Origin: an uncultured Paracoccaceae bacterium
GTDB lineage: Bacteria; Pseudomonadota; Alphaproteobacteria; Rhodobacterales; Rhodobacteraceae
NCBI GenBank assembly: GCA_951812305.1
Contig: CATOSB010000001.1
Span: forward strand, 1-64,000
Length of the DNA stretch: 64,000 bases
Direction: 5' to 3'
A program made the translations under genes and the position numbers. Position 1 is the stretch's first letter. The number at the start of each line of letters is the position of its first letter. Below are positions 8,083 through 19,151 of the stretch, in pieces. The notes below the pieces were generated by a model. The model saw only the letters and a list, made by a program, of their open reading frames with translations, had not been told where the DNA came from and did no database searches.

Positions 8083-9429
8083 ATGTTTCGAACCGTCGAA
8101 CTTCCGCTTTGGCTTCTTGTCCTTGTCGTCTTGTTTGCGGCGGTCACGTTTGCATCCCATTTTCTGTTTCCGTCGGTGCGATGGTTTTTTCGCCGCCGGA
8201 TGGAGCGGGTTGTCGTGAAACTGAATGAGCGGCTGGACCGGCCCATCGAACCATTCAAGCTTGCGCGTCGCTATGACATGATCCAGCGGTTGATATACGA
8301 CCCCAAAGTGTCGGAGGCGATTGCCGAACATGCGGCGGAAGAAGACGTCCCGGAGGCTGTCGCATTTGAACGCGCGCAGCGGTATGCGCGGGAAATCGTA
8401 CCGGCGTTTTCGGCCAGCATGTATTTTGGGTTCGCGATCAAGCTGGCCCGCTGGCTTAGCCGGGCACTTTATGTCGTGCATCTGGATGACAGTAACGATG
8501 CGGCGCTGAAGGCCATCGATGGGGACGCGACCGTTGTGTTCATCATGAACCACCGGTCCAATATGGACTACGTGCTGATCACCTATCTTGTCGCGGATCG
8601 ATCGGCGCTGAGCTATGCGGTCGGTGAATGGGCGCGGGTTTGGCCCTTATCGAGGTTGATCCGCGCGATGGGCGCGTTTTTTATCCGTCGGCGTTCACGC
8701 AACACGTTATATCGGCGCGTATTGGCACGGTATGTGCAATTGGCGACGCGGGGTGGCGTGACACAGGCCATCTTCCCCGAGGGGGGGTTAAGCCTGGACG
8801 GCAGGGTGGGCGCACCAAAGCTTGGGCTGTTAAGTTACATCATTTCCGACTTCGACCCGGACGCTGGGCGCGATGTGGTTTTTGTGCCGGTGGCGCTGAA
8901 CTATGACCGGGTGTTGGAAGATCGGGTCCTGACACAGGCGCAATCAAGCGGTGAGCGGCGATTTCGTGCATCCGTCGGCACCGGTATCTGGTTTGCCCTG
9001 CGATATGTCTGGCGACGAATGCGTGGTACGGCGGTGCGTTTTGGTCACGCCGGCGTCAGTTTCGGGCAACCAAGATCGCTTTCCGAACTGGTACGTGAAA
9101 GCAAGGGCGACGTTGCCAAACATGTCGGTCGGGCTTTGCGTGGCGAAGTTATGAAAGTCATCCCGCCGTTACCGGTTTCGGTTTGTGCCTATGTTATAAA
9201 CACGTTGGGGCAGTCCTTCAAAAAACAGAAATTGATTGACGAAGTTGCCACCCATGTCGAAGCGGTTGAGCATAGTTCTCTCGCAAGTGCAGAAAACCTG
9301 GTGGAAGAAGCGTTGATGACGCTTACGACGCGCCGAATGGTAAGCGTCGACGGTGAGAATATCACGGTGAGCCCCGACAATTCAGGACTTTTGGCCTATT
9401 ATGCGAATTCGGTTGAACATCTGATGTAG
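8083..9429 (+). CDS. Glycerol-3-phosphate acyltransferase, PlsB-like
   Basis: A 448-residue membrane acyltransferase. One N-terminal hydrophobic segment ('LWLLVLVVLFAAVTFASHFLF') is followed by the acyltransferase domain with the catalytic 'NHRSNMDY' (NHx4D), 'FFIRRRSRN' and the substrate motif 'FPEGGLS'. This is the block order of PlsB-type enzymes, which transfer an acyl chain to glycerol-3-phosphate in the first step of phospholipid synthesis. It is shorter than the ~800-residue E. coli PlsB, as usual in alphaproteobacteria. The ATG at 8083 is taken over the adjacent TTG at 8080. Confidence 0.85.
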   Translation: MFRTVELPLWLLVLVVLFAAVTFASHFLFPSVRWFFRRRMERVVVKLNERLDRPIEPFKLARRYDMIQRLIYDPKVSEAIAEHAAEEDVPEAVAFERAQRYAREIVPAFSASMYFGFAIKLARWLSRALYVVHLDDSNDAALKAIDGDATVVFIMNHRSNMDYVLITYLVADRSALSYAVGEWARVWPLSRLIRAMGAFFIRRRSRNTLYRRVLARYVQLATRGGVTQAIFPEGGLSLDGRVGAPKLGLLSYIISDFDPDAGRDVVFVPVALNYDRVLEDRVLTQAQSSGERRFRASVGTGIWFALRYVWRRMRGTAVRFGHAGVSFGQPRSLSELVRESKGDVAKHVGRALRGEVMKVIPPLPVSVCAYVINTLGQSFKKQKLIDEVATHVEAVEHSSLASAENLVEEALMTLTTRRMVSVDGENITVSPDNSGLLAYYANSVEHLM

Positions 9430-9565
9430 ACACCGGGGTTATTTTGTTTCGACATAAAATTTCAATCTACGGTAAAAATTGGTTGCATAATTACGCGGTG
9501 AATTCTAATTTCGCCCGCGACGCGCCGCGATTCTGCGACGCAGCAAAACGAAAGTGATACTTTTG

Positions 9566-10852
9566 ATGGCACTTGACCAGAATCCGGCTATCGCAGCCTA
9601 CGACGCACCGCAAAAGGACCTGTATGAAATCGGTGAAGTTCCACCGATGGGATATGTGCCGAAATCGATGTATGCGTGGGCGATACGTCGTGAACGCCAC
9701 GGAGAGCCGGATCAGGCGATGCAGGTCGAAGTCGTTGATGTTCCCCGCCCTGACAGCCACGAGGTTTTGGTGTTGGTGATGGCCGCAGGTGTCAACTACA
9801 ACGGTGTCTGGGCGGGCCTTGGCATTCCGATATCGCCCTTTGATGTGCACGGCGCGGATTTCCATATCGCAGGGTCGGACGCATCGGGCATCGTCTGGGC
9901 TGTCGGGTCGAAGGTGAAGAACTGGAAGGTCGGCGACGAGGTTGTCATCCACTGCAACCAGGATGATGGCGATGACGAGCACTGCAATGGTGGCGATCCT
10001 ATGTTTTCGACAAGCCAGCGGATTTGGGGTTACGAAACGCCGGACGGTTCATTTGCCCAGTTCACGTGCGTTCAGGCGCAGCAGTTGATGCCGCGCCCGC
10101 GTCACCTGACTTGGGAAGAAAGCGCCTGTTACACGCTGACGCTGGCGACGGCGTACCGCATGTTGTTCGGTCACCATCCCCATGAATTAAAGCCGGGGCA
10201 GAATGTGCTGGTCTGGGGCGCGTCGGGCGGTCTTGGGTCTTATGCAATCCAATTGGCAAACACGGCAGGCGCGAATGCGATTGGCGTGATTTCCGAAGAA
10301 GATAAACGTGAATTTGTGATGGGACTTGGCGCAAAAGGCGTCATCAACCGCAAGGATTTCAATTGTTGGGGCCAACTGCCAACGGTGAACACACCGGAAT
10401 ACAAGGAATGGTTCACGGAAGTGCGGAAATTCGGCAAGGCGATCTGGGACATTACCGGCAAAGGTGTAAACGTCGACATGGTGTTCGAGCACCCCGGCGA
10501 GGCGACAATGCCGGTGTCGAGTTTTGTGGTGAAGAAGGGCGGCATGGTTGTCATCTGCGCCGGGACAACGGGGTATAACCTGACAATGGACGCCCGCTAT
10601 GTCTGGATGCACCAGAAGCGTATTCAGGGCAGCCATTTCGCGCATCTGCAGCAGGCGGCATCGGCCAACCAACTGATGGTGGAGCGGCGACTCGACCCTT
10701 GTATGTCGGAAGTGTTCCCTTGGGCCGATATCCCGGCGGCACATGTAAAGATGCGCAAAAACGAACATAAGCCCGGCAATATGGCGGTGTTGGTGCAGGC
10801 GCCTAAGACCGGATTGCGTACTTTGGAAGATGCGTTGGACGCAGGGAACTGA
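9566..10852 (+). CDS. ccr: Crotonyl-CoA carboxylase/reductase
   Basis: A 428-residue medium-chain dehydrogenase/reductase. Crotonyl-CoA carboxylase/reductase uses NADPH and CO2 to make ethylmalonyl-CoA, the key step of the ethylmalonyl-CoA pathway for acetyl-CoA assimilation. The sequence has the typical Ccr start ('YEIGEVPPMGYVPKSMYAW'), the insert 'VIHCNQDDGDDEHCNGGDPM', the cofactor motif 'VWGASGGLGSYAIQLA', and 'MVFEHPGEATMPVSSFVV' and 'IQGSHFAHLQQA'. The length is normal for the family. Ethylmalonyl-CoA mutase, often next to it, is not in this window. It is followed by a strong hairpin. Confidence 0.95.
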   Translation: MALDQNPAIAAYDAPQKDLYEIGEVPPMGYVPKSMYAWAIRRERHGEPDQAMQVEVVDVPRPDSHEVLVLVMAAGVNYNGVWAGLGIPISPFDVHGADFHIAGSDASGIVWAVGSKVKNWKVGDEVVIHCNQDDGDDEHCNGGDPMFSTSQRIWGYETPDGSFAQFTCVQAQQLMPRPRHLTWEESACYTLTLATAYRMLFGHHPHELKPGQNVLVWGASGGLGSYAIQLANTAGANAIGVISEEDKREFVMGLGAKGVINRKDFNCWGQLPTVNTPEYKEWFTEVRKFGKAIWDITGKGVNVDMVFEHPGEATMPVSSFVVKKGGMVVICAGTTGYNLTMDARYVWMHQKRIQGSHFAHLQQAASANQLMVERRLDPCMSEVFPWADIPAAHVKMRKNEHKPGNMAVLVQAPKTGLRTLEDALDAGN

Positions 10853-10925
10853 AGCCCACTGGCTACGTTAGTTACTTATACTCGCAGCCCGAAACCGACC
10901 TAGCAATTTGGCTAAAATTGGATTT

Positions 10926-10950
10926 AACGGTGCGTTCTCAACGCGCCGTT
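10926..10950 (+). terminator. Strong hairpin after ccr
   Basis: AACGGTGCGTT (10926-10936) pairs with AACGCGCCGTT (10940-10950) around a CTC loop: eleven pairs with one T-C mismatch. There is no long T tract. Confidence 0.5.
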
Positions 10951-10980
10951 AACCATTTCCTCCCCAAAACTGGCGAATAA

Positions 10981-11033
10981 CATTCCACCACCGGATGTGG
11001 AATGATTGACGATATGTCGGGGTGTTAAACCCC
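10981..11033 (+). promoter_or_regulatory. Inverted repeats upstream of the quorum-sensing locus
   Basis: CATTCCAC (10981-10988) and GTGGAATG (10997-11004) form a perfect 8-bp inverted repeat with an 8-base spacer, operator-like in size. A second hairpin, GGGG/CCCC at about 11019-11033, lies just before the ribosome-binding site GGAGAG of the small gene at 11061. One of these could be a LuxR-type or MarR-type binding site; this is inference. Confidence 0.4.
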
Positions 11034-11060
11034 TGTTAACGAATCCTGTGGAGAGTCTTA

Positions 11061-11249
11061 ATGGCACATGACTGGATACTTGACGTACTCACGGACCTGA
11101 AAGCCTATGCCACAAAGAACGGGCTTTCGGCGTTGGCTGACGAGTTGGACGAAGTGACGCTTGTCGCCGCCACCGAGATTGCGTCGGTCGAGGGGAGATC
11201 ACCTGTTGCCGCCGCGCAAAACGCCCGCTCTTCTGGAGTCGTATTTTGA
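11061..11249 (+). CDS. Small protein overlapping the luxR start
   Basis: A 62-residue acidic helical protein ('DWILDVLTDLKAYATKNGLSALADELDEVTLVAATE'). The ATG at 11061 follows GGAGAG. Its stop lies 44 bases inside the following luxR-type gene, so the two are probably translationally coupled. It has no recognised domain. Its placement suggests a role in setting LuxR levels or an accessory function at this locus. Confidence 0.6.
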   Translation: MAHDWILDVLTDLKAYATKNGLSALADELDEVTLVAATEIASVEGRSPVAAAQNARSSGVVF

Positions 11250-11934
11250 TGAGTTGCAGTCTGCGGATTCGTTAGAGGATCTGCAAAATCTGGTTTCCAA
11301 TCTTCGTGACATCTTTGATGTCGAACATGTGGTTTACCATTCGGTCAATTCGACAGGACAACAATACGCCGCACTGACATATGCGCCTGATTGGGTGGAT
11401 CGGTATCTAGATCAGGATTACGCGCGCATTGATCCTGTGGTGCAGGGATGCCTGCGGCGGTTTCACCCTGTCGACTGGCGCAACCTTGACTGGAGCGGGA
11501 AAGCGGTGCGCGAGTTTCTGGGAGAAGCCATCGATATTGGCGTCGGACACCAGGGGTTTTCGGTTCCGATTCGCGGACCAAGCGGGCAATTTGCCATGTT
11601 TACCGTCAGCGACAATCGCGACGATCAGAAGTGGAAGAAATATACCGCAGCGCATGTCCGAGACCTGATTCTCACGGCGCATTTCATGAACCAACGGGCG
11701 TTAGAAATCGAACGCGGATCAGATGAGGCCGATGTCGGCAAACTCAGCCCGCGCGAAAACGATGCTTTGACAATGCTGGCAATGGGTTACAACCGCGCAC
11801 AGGCCGCTGATAGCCTGTCGATTTCAGAGCATACATTGCGGGTTTATATCGAAAGCGCACGGTTCAAACTTGGCGCTCAGAACACAACCCACGCAGTTGC
11901 AAAAGGCCTGACCCTGGGGCTTTTGACCGTCTGA
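11206..11934 (+). CDS. LuxR-family autoinducer-binding regulator
   Basis: A 242-residue quorum-sensing regulator. The N-terminal autoinducer-binding domain (about residues 15-165) carries the W/Y/D pattern in 'YAPDWVDRYLDQDYARIDPVV'. The C-terminal LuxR HTH (about 180-240) reads 'LSPRENDALTMLAMGYNRAQ' and 'LSISEHTLRVYI'. I chose the TTG at 11206 because GGGGAG lies eight bases upstream and it gives a normal-length protein; no ATG is available nearby. It is followed by the luxI-type gene, so the pair should form an acyl-homoserine-lactone circuit. Confidence 0.92.
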   Translation: MPPRKTPALLESYFDELQSADSLEDLQNLVSNLRDIFDVEHVVYHSVNSTGQQYAALTYAPDWVDRYLDQDYARIDPVVQGCLRRFHPVDWRNLDWSGKAVREFLGEAIDIGVGHQGFSVPIRGPSGQFAMFTVSDNRDDQKWKKYTAAHVRDLILTAHFMNQRALEIERGSDEADVGKLSPRENDALTMLAMGYNRAQAADSLSISEHTLRVYIESARFKLGAQNTTHAVAKGLTLGLLTV

Positions 11935-12032
11935 ACGGAATCGATTTCGTTAACTGAGCGCACGCATCGTTTGCGTCTTGTTCACCATCGCTGCGCACTC
12001 TCTTCGCCAATTTTCGGCTAAGGAGGATTACG

Positions 12033-12668
12033 ATGCTGCGCTATCTTTATGGTGATGAACTGAACGAATACCCCAAGTTGCGGAACACGATGTTTCGGGA
12101 TCGGGCGAGACAATTCAAAGAACGATTGGGGTGGGAGGTCGCCGTTGACGCCGACGGGTTTGAGCGCGACGCATATGACGCGATGAACCCGCTTTACGTG
12201 ATCTGGTCCCAATCAGATGGCAGTCACGGTGGGTCGATGCGGTTTTTACCAACGACCGCGGAAACGATGGTCAACGATCATTTCACGCATCTGACGGACG
12301 GGGTGGAAATCCGCAGCCCGCTGATCTGGGAGTGTACAAGGTTTTGCCTGTGCGAAGGTGCCAGTGCGCGGGTGTCGGCGATTTTGATGCTAGGCGGATT
12401 GGAGCTTGGGCTCGGCTTTCATTTAACAGATGCGGTTGGTGTTTTCGATGCCCGAATGGAGCGGGTTTATCGCCGCTTAGGCTGGCCGCCGACTGTCCTG
12501 GGGACTTCGCAACGGGGTCGGGTCAAAACCTCGGTCGGGTTGTGGGAATTTGATGAGACAATCAGACCGACATTGCTTCGACAGGCCGGTATTTCTGACG
12601 AGCTTTCCCGATATTGGTTCGGACGGGCATTCGGCAATCACTCATCATGTGATGCGATAGCGGTCTGA
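12033..12668 (+). CDS. Acyl-homoserine-lactone synthase, LuxI family
   Basis: A 211-residue autoinducer synthase that joins an acyl chain from acyl-ACP to S-adenosylmethionine. Family landmarks are seen in order: 'MFRDRARQFKERLGWEV' (R, F, W), the acidic 'ERDAYDAMNPLYVI', 'GGSMRFLPT' (conserved Arg) and 'IWECTRFCL' (Glu and Arg). The ATG at 12033 follows AAGGAGGA, a strong ribosome-binding site. It lies 98 bases after the luxR-type gene in the same direction and should supply its signal. The acyl chain length cannot be read from the sequence. Confidence 0.93.
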   Translation: MLRYLYGDELNEYPKLRNTMFRDRARQFKERLGWEVAVDADGFERDAYDAMNPLYVIWSQSDGSHGGSMRFLPTTAETMVNDHFTHLTDGVEIRSPLIWECTRFCLCEGASARVSAILMLGGLELGLGFHLTDAVGVFDARMERVYRRLGWPPTVLGTSQRGRVKTSVGLWEFDETIRPTLLRQAGISDELSRYWFGRAFGNHSSCDAIAV

Positions 12669-12728
12669 GCCTTTGCAATGATCCTAGACGGCCGCGCGCA
12701 AAGCGAGTGCGCGGCTTCAGGTTCGGGA

Positions 12729-13226
12729 TCAGTAAATGTAGCGGATCTGATCGCTCCAATAGCGCTCAACACGGCGCAGCGAAGTATTGATCTCTTCAAT
12801 ACCGTTCCGGTCAAGAACAGAGCGCGCCTCCAGACCTTCGGCGTGACGCTGAAACAAGTCTTCAACAACCGACTGAACATTCCGGCCCTTTTCCGTCAAG
12901 CGGACACGGACCGAGCGGCGATCAATCTCGCAGCGCTGGTGATGCATGTAACCGGTTTCGACAAGCTTTTTCAGGTTATAGCTGACGTTTGAGCCCTGAT
13001 AATATCCGCGCGATTTCAATTCGCCCGCCGTAACCTCATTGTCACCGACATTGAACAGCAGCAGCGCCTGAACGGCATTGATTTCCAGAATACCGAGGCG
13101 TTCGAATTCATCCTTGATCACATCCAGAAGAAGCCGGTGTAACCGTTCGACGAGAGACAGCGCCTCGAGGTATTGAGACATGAAACCTTTGTCAGCCACG
13201 ACGCCGATTTGGGATTGCAAGCTCAT
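12729..13226 (-). CDS. MarR-family transcriptional regulator
   Basis: A 165-residue winged-helix regulator: N-terminal helix ('LEALSLVERLHRLLLDVIKDEF'), the recognition region 'ELKSRGYYQGSNVSYNLKKLVETGYM' and the wing 'CEIDRRSVRVRLTEKGRNV' typical of MarR. Related roseobacter and rhizobial proteins act as homodimers. The ATG at 13226 follows GGCGGAG. The gene stands opposite the luxI-type gene and converges with it. Its 148-base upstream region probably holds its own promoter. The effector is unknown. Confidence 0.85.
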   Translation of the reverse strand: MSLQSQIGVVADKGFMSQYLEALSLVERLHRLLLDVIKDEFERLGILEINAVQALLLFNVGDNEVTAGELKSRGYYQGSNVSYNLKKLVETGYMHHQRCEIDRRSVRVRLTEKGRNVQSVVEDLFQRHAEGLEARSVLDRNGIEEINTSLRRVERYWSDQIRYIY

Positions 13227-13375
13227 ATCAATTCTCCGCCAAGTCCATGTTCCGATCTGTGATACAGCGGCAAAACCAAACATTCGGTTAAGCAAAAATC
13301 GAAACAATCGAGTTGGCGAAAAATTCTTCGCAAATCGGCATTTGTAACAGTCGACCCGCGTTGATGGGCTGGAGC

Positions 13376-13632
13376 TCAGGCAGATATTCGCTTGGATATT
13401 AGAGCTATTATATCGCGAAATTGTGCGGGCGAGTCTTGCTGACCCGTCACCCAAAGCAGCAAATCCTGATCGTTCTGCTCCAGCAACTTCTCATACCGGT
13501 CTAGTTCCACCGTGCTGAGATTATCAAGTTCCGCGCGGGCAAATCCCTCAAGAACCACATCCATTTCCTTGGTCCCGCGACGAAAGGACCGCATGAACAA
13601 CCGTTTCAGCCTGACTTCGCGTGTTTCGGGGC

Positions 13633-13636
<4 letters not shown>
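13376..13636 (-). CDS. sdhE: FAD assembly factor SdhE/CptB family
   Basis: An 86-residue helical protein of the SdhE family (succinate dehydrogenase assembly factor 2, flavinator), which helps attach FAD covalently to SdhA. The N-terminus 'RLKRLFMRSFRRGTKEMDVVL' contains the characteristic RGTxExD stretch (usually RGxxE), and 'LLEQNDQDLLLWVTG' is the usual second half. The start is a GTG at 13636 overlapping the TGA of the upstream XRE-type gene by four bases (GTGA), so the two are translationally coupled. Confidence 0.88.
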
Positions 13637-15331
<1,695 letters not shown>

Positions 15332-15491
15332 GCCCATTTCGTGACCGAAGACACGAACAGACTTGATTTTGCTACCTAAAATCCGAATGAATTCCCGTGC
15401 AATCTCGGGAATAGGGTGAGGGAGCACGATATGACCACCGATTGGATGGGTCCGGACATACTGGTTTATACAGCTGGCGGTTTGTTCATTC

Positions 15492-17092
15492 GTAACTCCC
15501 AAGCACCCTGTCCGATAGGGTTGCGGGGTTTTGTTCCGTCAGAGCCGTGCGATGATCTGAGGTGGTGACAGGGTCAGGATTTCCAGGATGTTGAACCGGT
15601 GTTTTCTGGCCGTCGAGATGACGGACCTGATGTCGGCGAAGACCCGCGCGCCCTCGAGGGTGCGGAAGGTGCCCGAGATTTTCATGCGCAGCTTCATCAT
15701 GCGCAGGTCCTGTTCGGCCTGATTGTTTGTGAATGGGACCGCGAAGTCGGCGATGAATCGCAAAACGTCATCGCGGTAGTCACGCAGGCGGAGGAGCAGG
15801 TTGTGGCCTGGCCGCCTGGCTTTTCGGCCGCGGGTGCCGGGGCTTTTGGCCAGCGGGGGCCGGCGTTCGTGGAAGGCGAGCCCCTTGGCGAGGATCGCCA
15901 TGTATCTGGTGACTATACCCTGGCGAACCAGTTCCGGGAGTTCGGTCTCGCCTTGATCCTGAGCCGCGCATCTGAGTTGATTGGCGCTATGAAGCACTGC
16001 GCTCATCTCCGTCGCCCAAGGCTCTTTTTCGATCTCTTCGATGGCCTTGAGTTCGCGCAAGTGATGCGCCCCGCAGAGGGCGTGGGCGTCCACTCCGCTC
16101 ATATGGGCGTAGTAGGGTTTCCAGTGATCATGAATGATCGTCCCGCCGGTCAGGAAGGTTGGAACAGCACCGCGTTTGGCGCTGATGCGGTAATGGGTGA
16201 AGGCGGTATCGCAGATCGTGTGCAGCCAGTGCAGCTTGCCGGCAACACGAAGTCCGGTCTCGTCCAGATGCCGAACGCCGCCTTCGGCAAGCCGGGCGAG
16301 AATGTGTTCAACCACGACACCCATCTTATTTGCCGCGCCGCGCGTCCAGTTGGTCACGCTGGCCGCGCACAAGCTGGTGGCCCCAAACAGGTCGCGCATA
16401 AGCTGGCAGACCCGATCCTCGGGTATCAGCTGCTGAACATTGCAATAGACCGCCACTGCCCGCATGCGCGTGCCATATTGCACATGCGCGGCCACGCCAT
16501 CGGGAAAGCCAGCCGTCGTCGTGGCTCGACAATGGTCGCAACAATAAACCGCCGCCTGATGCTCGGTGACCTCCAGGCGTGGCGCAGGCAAGTCGAACAC
16601 CTGACGCTTCTCGATCCCTTTCACCATCTCCGCCGTCAGGGCGCTCTGACAGGCGCTGCAATGCGTCGCCTCATGCCGTTCGACAAAGTCGGGTGTTGAC
16701 GTCTGGCGCAGGGTGTCGCCCCGGTGGCCAACTTGGCCGCCACTTTTCTTTCCGGATTTGCCACGCAGGCTGCGCGGGGCTGGCTTCTTCAGGCCATCAC
16801 TTGAAGGGGGCTTGCTGCTATTGCTGCTGTTCTTGGCCAACTGTCGGCGCAGGTCCGTGATCTCTTCCGCCATGCTCGCCAACGCAGCTTCAAGCTCAGC
16901 GATCCGACGCAGAGCCGTGGCGAGAAGTTGTTCAAGGGCGGCAACCTGATCCATCCCACCACTGATTCAGAGAAATCAACCCGGCGCCACAGAATTCAGA
17001 CAAGAAAGAAAAAAAACACGCGCAAAATGGCAAATTCGACTCACCATAAAACTGACAATAACACTCAAACGTGGGGGGTGCTTGGGAGTTAC
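15492..17092 (-). mobile_element. IS66-family element (ISBst12-like), complete
   Basis: A 1601-bp element with terminal repeat GTAACTCCCAAGCACCC at the left end and its complement at the right. It is flanked on both sides by GTTCATTC (15484-15491 and 17093-17100), the 8-bp duplication expected for IS66. It has a single transposase gene and no tnpA/tnpB, which places it in the ISBst12-like subgroup. The remnant at 1457-2789 is a near-identical sister copy. Confidence 0.95.
15539..16954 (-). CDS. IS66-family transposase
   Basis: A 471-residue transposase: an N-terminal coiled coil, a Pro/Ser linker ('NSSNSSKPPSSDGLKKP'), zinc-ribbon Cys pairs ('HCSACQ', 'CCDHCRA'), a DDE core with 'HLDETGLRV' and 'IIHDHWKPYYAH', and the C-terminal 'FTNNQAEQDLRMMKLRMKISG' with the last acidic residue. 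The ATG at 16954 has GGTGGG directly upstream. It is complete and may drive this element and possibly the remnant in trans. Confidence 0.95.
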   Translation of the reverse strand: MDQVAALEQLLATALRRIAELEAALASMAEEITDLRRQLAKNSSNSSKPPSSDGLKKPAPRSLRGKSGKKSGGQVGHRGDTLRQTSTPDFVERHEATHCSACQSALTAEMVKGIEKRQVFDLPAPRLEVTEHQAAVYCCDHCRATTTAGFPDGVAAHVQYGTRMRAVAVYCNVQQLIPEDRVCQLMRDLFGATSLCAASVTNWTRGAANKMGVVVEHILARLAEGGVRHLDETGLRVAGKLHWLHTICDTAFTHYRISAKRGAVPTFLTGGTIIHDHWKPYYAHMSGVDAHALCGAHHLRELKAIEEIEKEPWATEMSAVLHSANQLRCAAQDQGETELPELVRQGIVTRYMAILAKGLAFHERRPPLAKSPGTRGRKARRPGHNLLLRLRDYRDDVLRFIADFAVPFTNNQAEQDLRMMKLRMKISGTFRTLEGARVFADIRSVISTARKHRFNILEILTLSPPQIIARL

Positions 17093-18095
17093 GTTCATTC
17101 TTGGATACCTGATGATCAATCAGGTCCGGTTGCGCCTGCTGATAATCACAGGGACGTTTTTCTATATAGCATATTATGCGACGGCCGCAGACCAGCCGCT
17201 TTGGAGCGCGATCTACCTTTCCAGCGCGCAAGGAACGGCAAATGTCATCGGCCTTTGTCTATTGCTAGCCGGAAACTCCCGATTGGTGATTCCACGCGAT
17301 TTCAGTGACATATACCCAAGGTTTAAGCACCTTCCGCCGGGCGATTTTCGAAAGATGATGCGTCTTGGGAAACGATACATCGCTGGCGCGGACGAAACGC
17401 TAGGAGAGGAAGGCGCGCCAGTCGACCGGCTGGTCTATATCGTCAATGGCTCAGCACATGTGCGCAAGCGCGGCGAAGATTTCAAAATTCCTTCCGGGAT
17501 CTTCATTGGGGAGGTCGCCTATCTTTTGGGTCAGGGATCAGCCGCGACAACGACACTAGATAAAGGTTCTGAAATCATTTCATGGTCAAAGGCGGATCTC
17601 GACGCCGCTTCTGTGCGCAGTCCGCGCTTCAAGCTGGCGCTCGAGGCGGCGATTTCGCGGGACATGGCGCGCAAGGTTGCGTTGGCAGTGGCACCCGGGG
17701 ATATGCGCGCAAGATAAGGGACGGCCTTTGACAGTACAGCGTTGTCTCAATAGTTTGGCGCCACGTTGACGAACGGGAATGTTTGAGTGAGCGATCTGCC
17801 TGAATACTATTTTCGCGTCCGTGAAAACGGGGCCTTTGTATTTCGAGTTGATACCGAAAACCGTCAGCGCCGGATCGAGATGGATCAAATCGCCGTCGTC
17901 AACATAAAAAGCGGTGTCGTGAAACCTCACGGCGACCGGACCCTCAGTGACGCAGACAAAAAAGCGATTGCCGACTGGATGGCGGATCGCAAGGTGCTTT
18001 TGGCAAAGCACACTGTGAGCTACCCCCCGAAATTCGGACACTGACGTAAGCTGCGATTTGTTGTCTGCTGATCTTCAACGCGAAGGAGATCAGAA

Positions 18096-18389
18096 ATGTC
18101 GAAACGGAAGCAACATCATCCAGAATTCAAAGCCAAGGTGGCGTTAGAGGCGCTGAAAGGTGAAGAAACGGTCAGCGAGCTGGCTAGCCGGTTTGGCGTG
18201 CATCCCACGATGATCCATCAATGGAAGCGTGCCCTGCTTGAAGGCGCGTCTGGCGTTTTTGAGCGCGGTGGCCGGAAGGCACCGGAAGTCGATGAAGAGC
18301 AAGTGAAAGACTTGCATGCCAAAATCGGGGAGTTGGCCGTCGCCAATGATTTTTTGGCCAGAAAGCTCAAACCCTGGAACGGCAAGTGA
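18096..18389 (+). CDS. IS3-family OrfA (HTH protein)
   Basis: A 97-residue HTH protein: 'HHPEFKAKVALEALKGEETVSELASRFGVHPTMIHQWKRAL' is the standard IS3 OrfA DNA-binding domain, followed by a leucine-zipper-like helix ('VDEEQVKDLHAKIGELAVANDFLARKL'). The ATG at 18096 has AAGGAGA upstream. It overlaps orfB by four bases. In IS3 elements OrfA and OrfB are normally fused by a -1 frameshift to make the active transposase. Confidence 0.92.
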   Translation: MSKRKQHHPEFKAKVALEALKGEETVSELASRFGVHPTMIHQWKRALLEGASGVFERGGRKAPEVDEEQVKDLHAKIGELAVANDFLARKLKPWNGK

Positions 18390-19151
18390 GGCGCAAGATG
18401 ATTGAGCCAAACCTGCCAGGTCTTTCGGTTGGCAAGCAATGCGCGTTGCTGTCGATCTCGCGGTCGTCGTTTTACTATGAGCCGAAGGGCGAGAGTGAGA
18501 TGAACCTCGACCTGATGCGCATGATTGATAAGCAGTTCCTTGAGACCCCGTTTTACGGGGTGCGCCAGATGACGTGGCATCTGCGCAATGATGGCCACGT
18601 GGTCAATGAGAAGCGGATCAGACGCCTGATGCGGTTGATGGGCCTTATGCCGATTTACCAGAAACCCAACACCAGCAAGGCCGCTAAAGGCCACAAGATT
18701 TATCCATACCTGCTGCGTGGCCTGCGTGTGGATCGGCCCAATCAGGTTTGGTGTGCTGACATCACATATCTGCCCATGCGGCGTGGCTTTCTGTATCTGG
18801 TCGCCATCATGGACTGGCACACGCGCAAAGTTCTGGCGTGGCGCATCTCGAACACGCTGGAGGCTGAGTTCTGTGTCGATGCGCTGAACGAGGCGATCCA
18901 CAAGTTCGGCACGCCAGGCATTATGAACACCGACCAAGGCAGCCAGTTCACGTCGTTTGTTTGGACGGACAGATTGCGGCGCTCAAACGTGCGCATCTCG
19001 ATGGATGGCAAAGGCCGATTCCTCGATAACATCTTTGTTGAACGGCTGTGGCGGTCGCTGAAGTATGAATGCGTCTACCTGCACGCCTGGGAAACTGGAT
19101 CAGAGGCCAAAGCTGGCGTCAGAAAGTGGATCGCGTTCTACAACAGAACGC

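Larger units (their letters stand above)
15431..17717 (+). pseudogene. Popeye-like cNMP-binding membrane protein, interrupted by IS66
   Basis: Joining 15431-15491 to 17101-17717 gives an uninterrupted 225-residue frame. It has three N-terminal hydrophobic segments ('ILVYTAGGLFILGYLM', 'LLIITGTFFYIAYYATA', 'VIGLCLLLAG') and a C-terminal cyclic-nucleotide-binding-like beta-barrel ('RYIAGADETLGEEGAPVDRLVYIVNG', 'SGIFIGEVAYLLG'). This is the architecture of Popeye-domain proteins. The ATG at 15431 follows GAGGGAG. The IS66 copy sits 61 bases into the gene with an 8-bp duplication, so the allele should be null unless the IS leaves precisely. Confidence 0.85.
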
